Below are positions 63,371-64,000 of a stretch of 64,000 nucleotides of DNA, in pieces. The position numbers and the translations under genes are program-made. The notes beneath the pieces were generated by a model. That model searched no databases. It was not told the DNA's origin and saw only the letters and a program-made list of their open reading frames with translations. Source of the DNA: Pseudomonas taetrolens (lineage in GTDB: Bacteria > Pseudomonadota > Gammaproteobacteria > Pseudomonadales > Pseudomonadaceae); assembly GCF_900475285.1 (NCBI RefSeq), contig NZ_LS483370.1, positions 2,556,001 through 2,620,000 on the forward strand. The letters are read 5' to 3'. Position 1 is the first letter of the stretch; the number at the start of each line of letters is the position of its first letter.

Positions 63371-63700
63371 TCATCTACGCGCCAGTTCGTGCTGGATGCA
63401 ATCATCGTAATAAACCCTCTTCACCCGCTCAGGTTTCATACGCGATTCACTGTCATAGGTTTGCTCGGCAATCCCCAGGGCCATCCTGCGCATCCACTGT
63501 TTGGGAAATCGTTGGGCTTGCAGTTGTTTGCGTACCGCGTAGCGCGACACACCGGACAACTTGCTGGATTGCGCCTTCCCGGCGACTCCTGATCCCCAAC
63601 TGCACATATAGCGCTCACTTTCACTCAAGTGCCGTGCCTGAGCCGAAAGCGTAAAGCCCGTTAATAGTATCGATGCCAGTGAGCAGACGACGATTCTCAT
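63371..63700 (-). CDS. Secreted basic protein, function unknown
   Basis: A 109-residue precursor with a signal peptide ending near AQA-RH. The mature part is basic and helical: ESERYMCSWGSGVAGKAQSS, KLSGVSRYAVRKQLQAQRFP, KQWMRRMALGIAEQTYDSES and KRVYYDDCIQHELARR, with two cysteines that may pair. The pattern W-G-x-G-V-A-x-x-A near the first Cys is shared by small uncharacterised pseudomonad proteins. ATG 63700 follows GGGGTGT. Confidence 0.65.
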   Translation of the reverse strand: MRIVVCSLASILLTGFTLSAQARHLSESERYMCSWGSGVAGKAQSSKLSGVSRYAVRKQLQAQRFPKQWMRRMALGIAEQTYDSESRMKPERVKRVYYDDCIQHELARR

Positions 63701-63842
63701 ACACCCCGTTACCTAAGTTTCTGATAAGCCGGCGACTGTGCCAGCCAAATGAAACTCCGGGGGCCAGCAAAATGCCTGCCAGGCTCATGTTTCAGGTATT
63801 CGCTCAAGGATCCTGCGGGCGCTGAGCGATTGACGGTGTCAT
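63701..63842. other. Short gap before a truncated gene
   Basis: 142 bp with no supported gene; it should contain the promoter of the secreted basic protein gene. The GC content is ordinary. Confidence 0.3.
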
Positions 63843-64000
63843 TCAGCGGCAGCTCTGCGCACTGATGTAATTTGCCTGAATCATGATGCCAACTTCAGGT
63901 TCGGCACCTGAAAACACGACGCGAATCGACTCCAGGTCTTCGTCGAGCGTGTACTGGTCAGCTGACCAAATAACACCCCAGGGCGTGGATTCATCCTTTA
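63843..64000 (-). CDS. Partial gene of unknown function, 5' end outside window
   Basis: A frame open to the right edge ends with TGA at 63845-63843. The visible C-terminal 51 residues read TPWGVIWSADQYTLDEDLES, IRVVFSGAEPEVGIMIQAN and YISAQSCR, with alternating strands. It is translated from the minus strand toward the secreted protein gene. Too little remains for a family call. Confidence 0.55.
   Translation of the reverse strand, partial: KDESTPWGVIWSADQYTLDEDLESIRVVFSGAEPEVGIMIQANYISAQSCR

Overview
The window is Pseudomonas chromosome, most likely from the P. fluorescens lineage. The evidence is family-level: the GC-rich codon pattern, the ptxS-kguEKTD 2-ketogluconate cluster with two perfect PtxS palindromes, galU next to gor, REP-type palindromes, and many small proteins of pseudomonad type (DUF1883, DUF1652, CigR-like). 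No rRNA, tRNA, CRISPR array, intact prophage or insertion sequence was recognised. The left edge cuts a bcsC-type cellulose-export gene. The right edge cuts a minus-strand gene of unknown function.

Layout. 1-5.5 kb: end of bcsC, a tandem REP-type repeat, then galU and gor on the minus strand. 5.7-8.1 kb: small proteins, two lipoproteins and alkB. 8.1-10.8 kb: modABC behind a ModE-like palindrome, convergent with a large Wzz-type chain-length regulator. 12.4-16.6 kb: a LysR regulator, a zinc-type hemB, an ArsR regulator with its probable target oxidoreductase, and a YbaK-type deacylase. 16.6-24.8 kb: pgm, then many envelope and periplasmic proteins (ecotin, an Asd-type PQQ sugar dehydrogenase, HdeA, a CigR-like protein, a COG3650 lipoprotein) and a gene-free stretch carrying two strong orphan terminators. 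24.8-33.1 kb: LysR regulators, an integrase remnant, an ABC-F ATPase, an MFS exporter, azoR with a divergent LysR, and uppP. 33.3-41.8 kb: a chemoreceptor and a 2268-residue toxin-like protein. 41.9-47.2 kb: ptxS-kguEKTD. 47.2-51.0 kb: a polyamine-type operon (binding protein, cupin, FAD amine oxidase, AraC regulator with an NTF2-like domain). 51.2-64 kb: a UvrD-type helicase, pirin, the punC/punR pair, LysE, DedA, a His-tailed EamA transporter, the lysozyme inhibitor Ivy, several small proteins and an orphan ParA.

How the parts work together. ModABC imports molybdate. KguT imports 2-ketogluconate; KguE, KguK and KguD process it towards 6-phosphogluconate, and PtxS binds the two palindromes to control this. 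GalU and Pgm link glucose-6-phosphate to UDP-glucose, the precursor of cellulose (BcsC) and of surface polysaccharide (Wzz). UppP recycles the undecaprenyl carrier. Ecotin, Ivy and HdeA all protect the periplasm, against serine proteases, lysozyme and acid respectively.

The most unusual item is the 6.8-kb gene at 34993-41799. Its middle resembles the pore-forming/delivery region of clostridial large cytotoxins (a hydrophobic Ala/Gly stretch and a YSFTGAG motif). A Cys-His-Asp arrangement of papain/C58 type lies upstream of that region. No glucosyltransferase, C80 autoprotease, secretion partner or immunity gene was recognised nearby.
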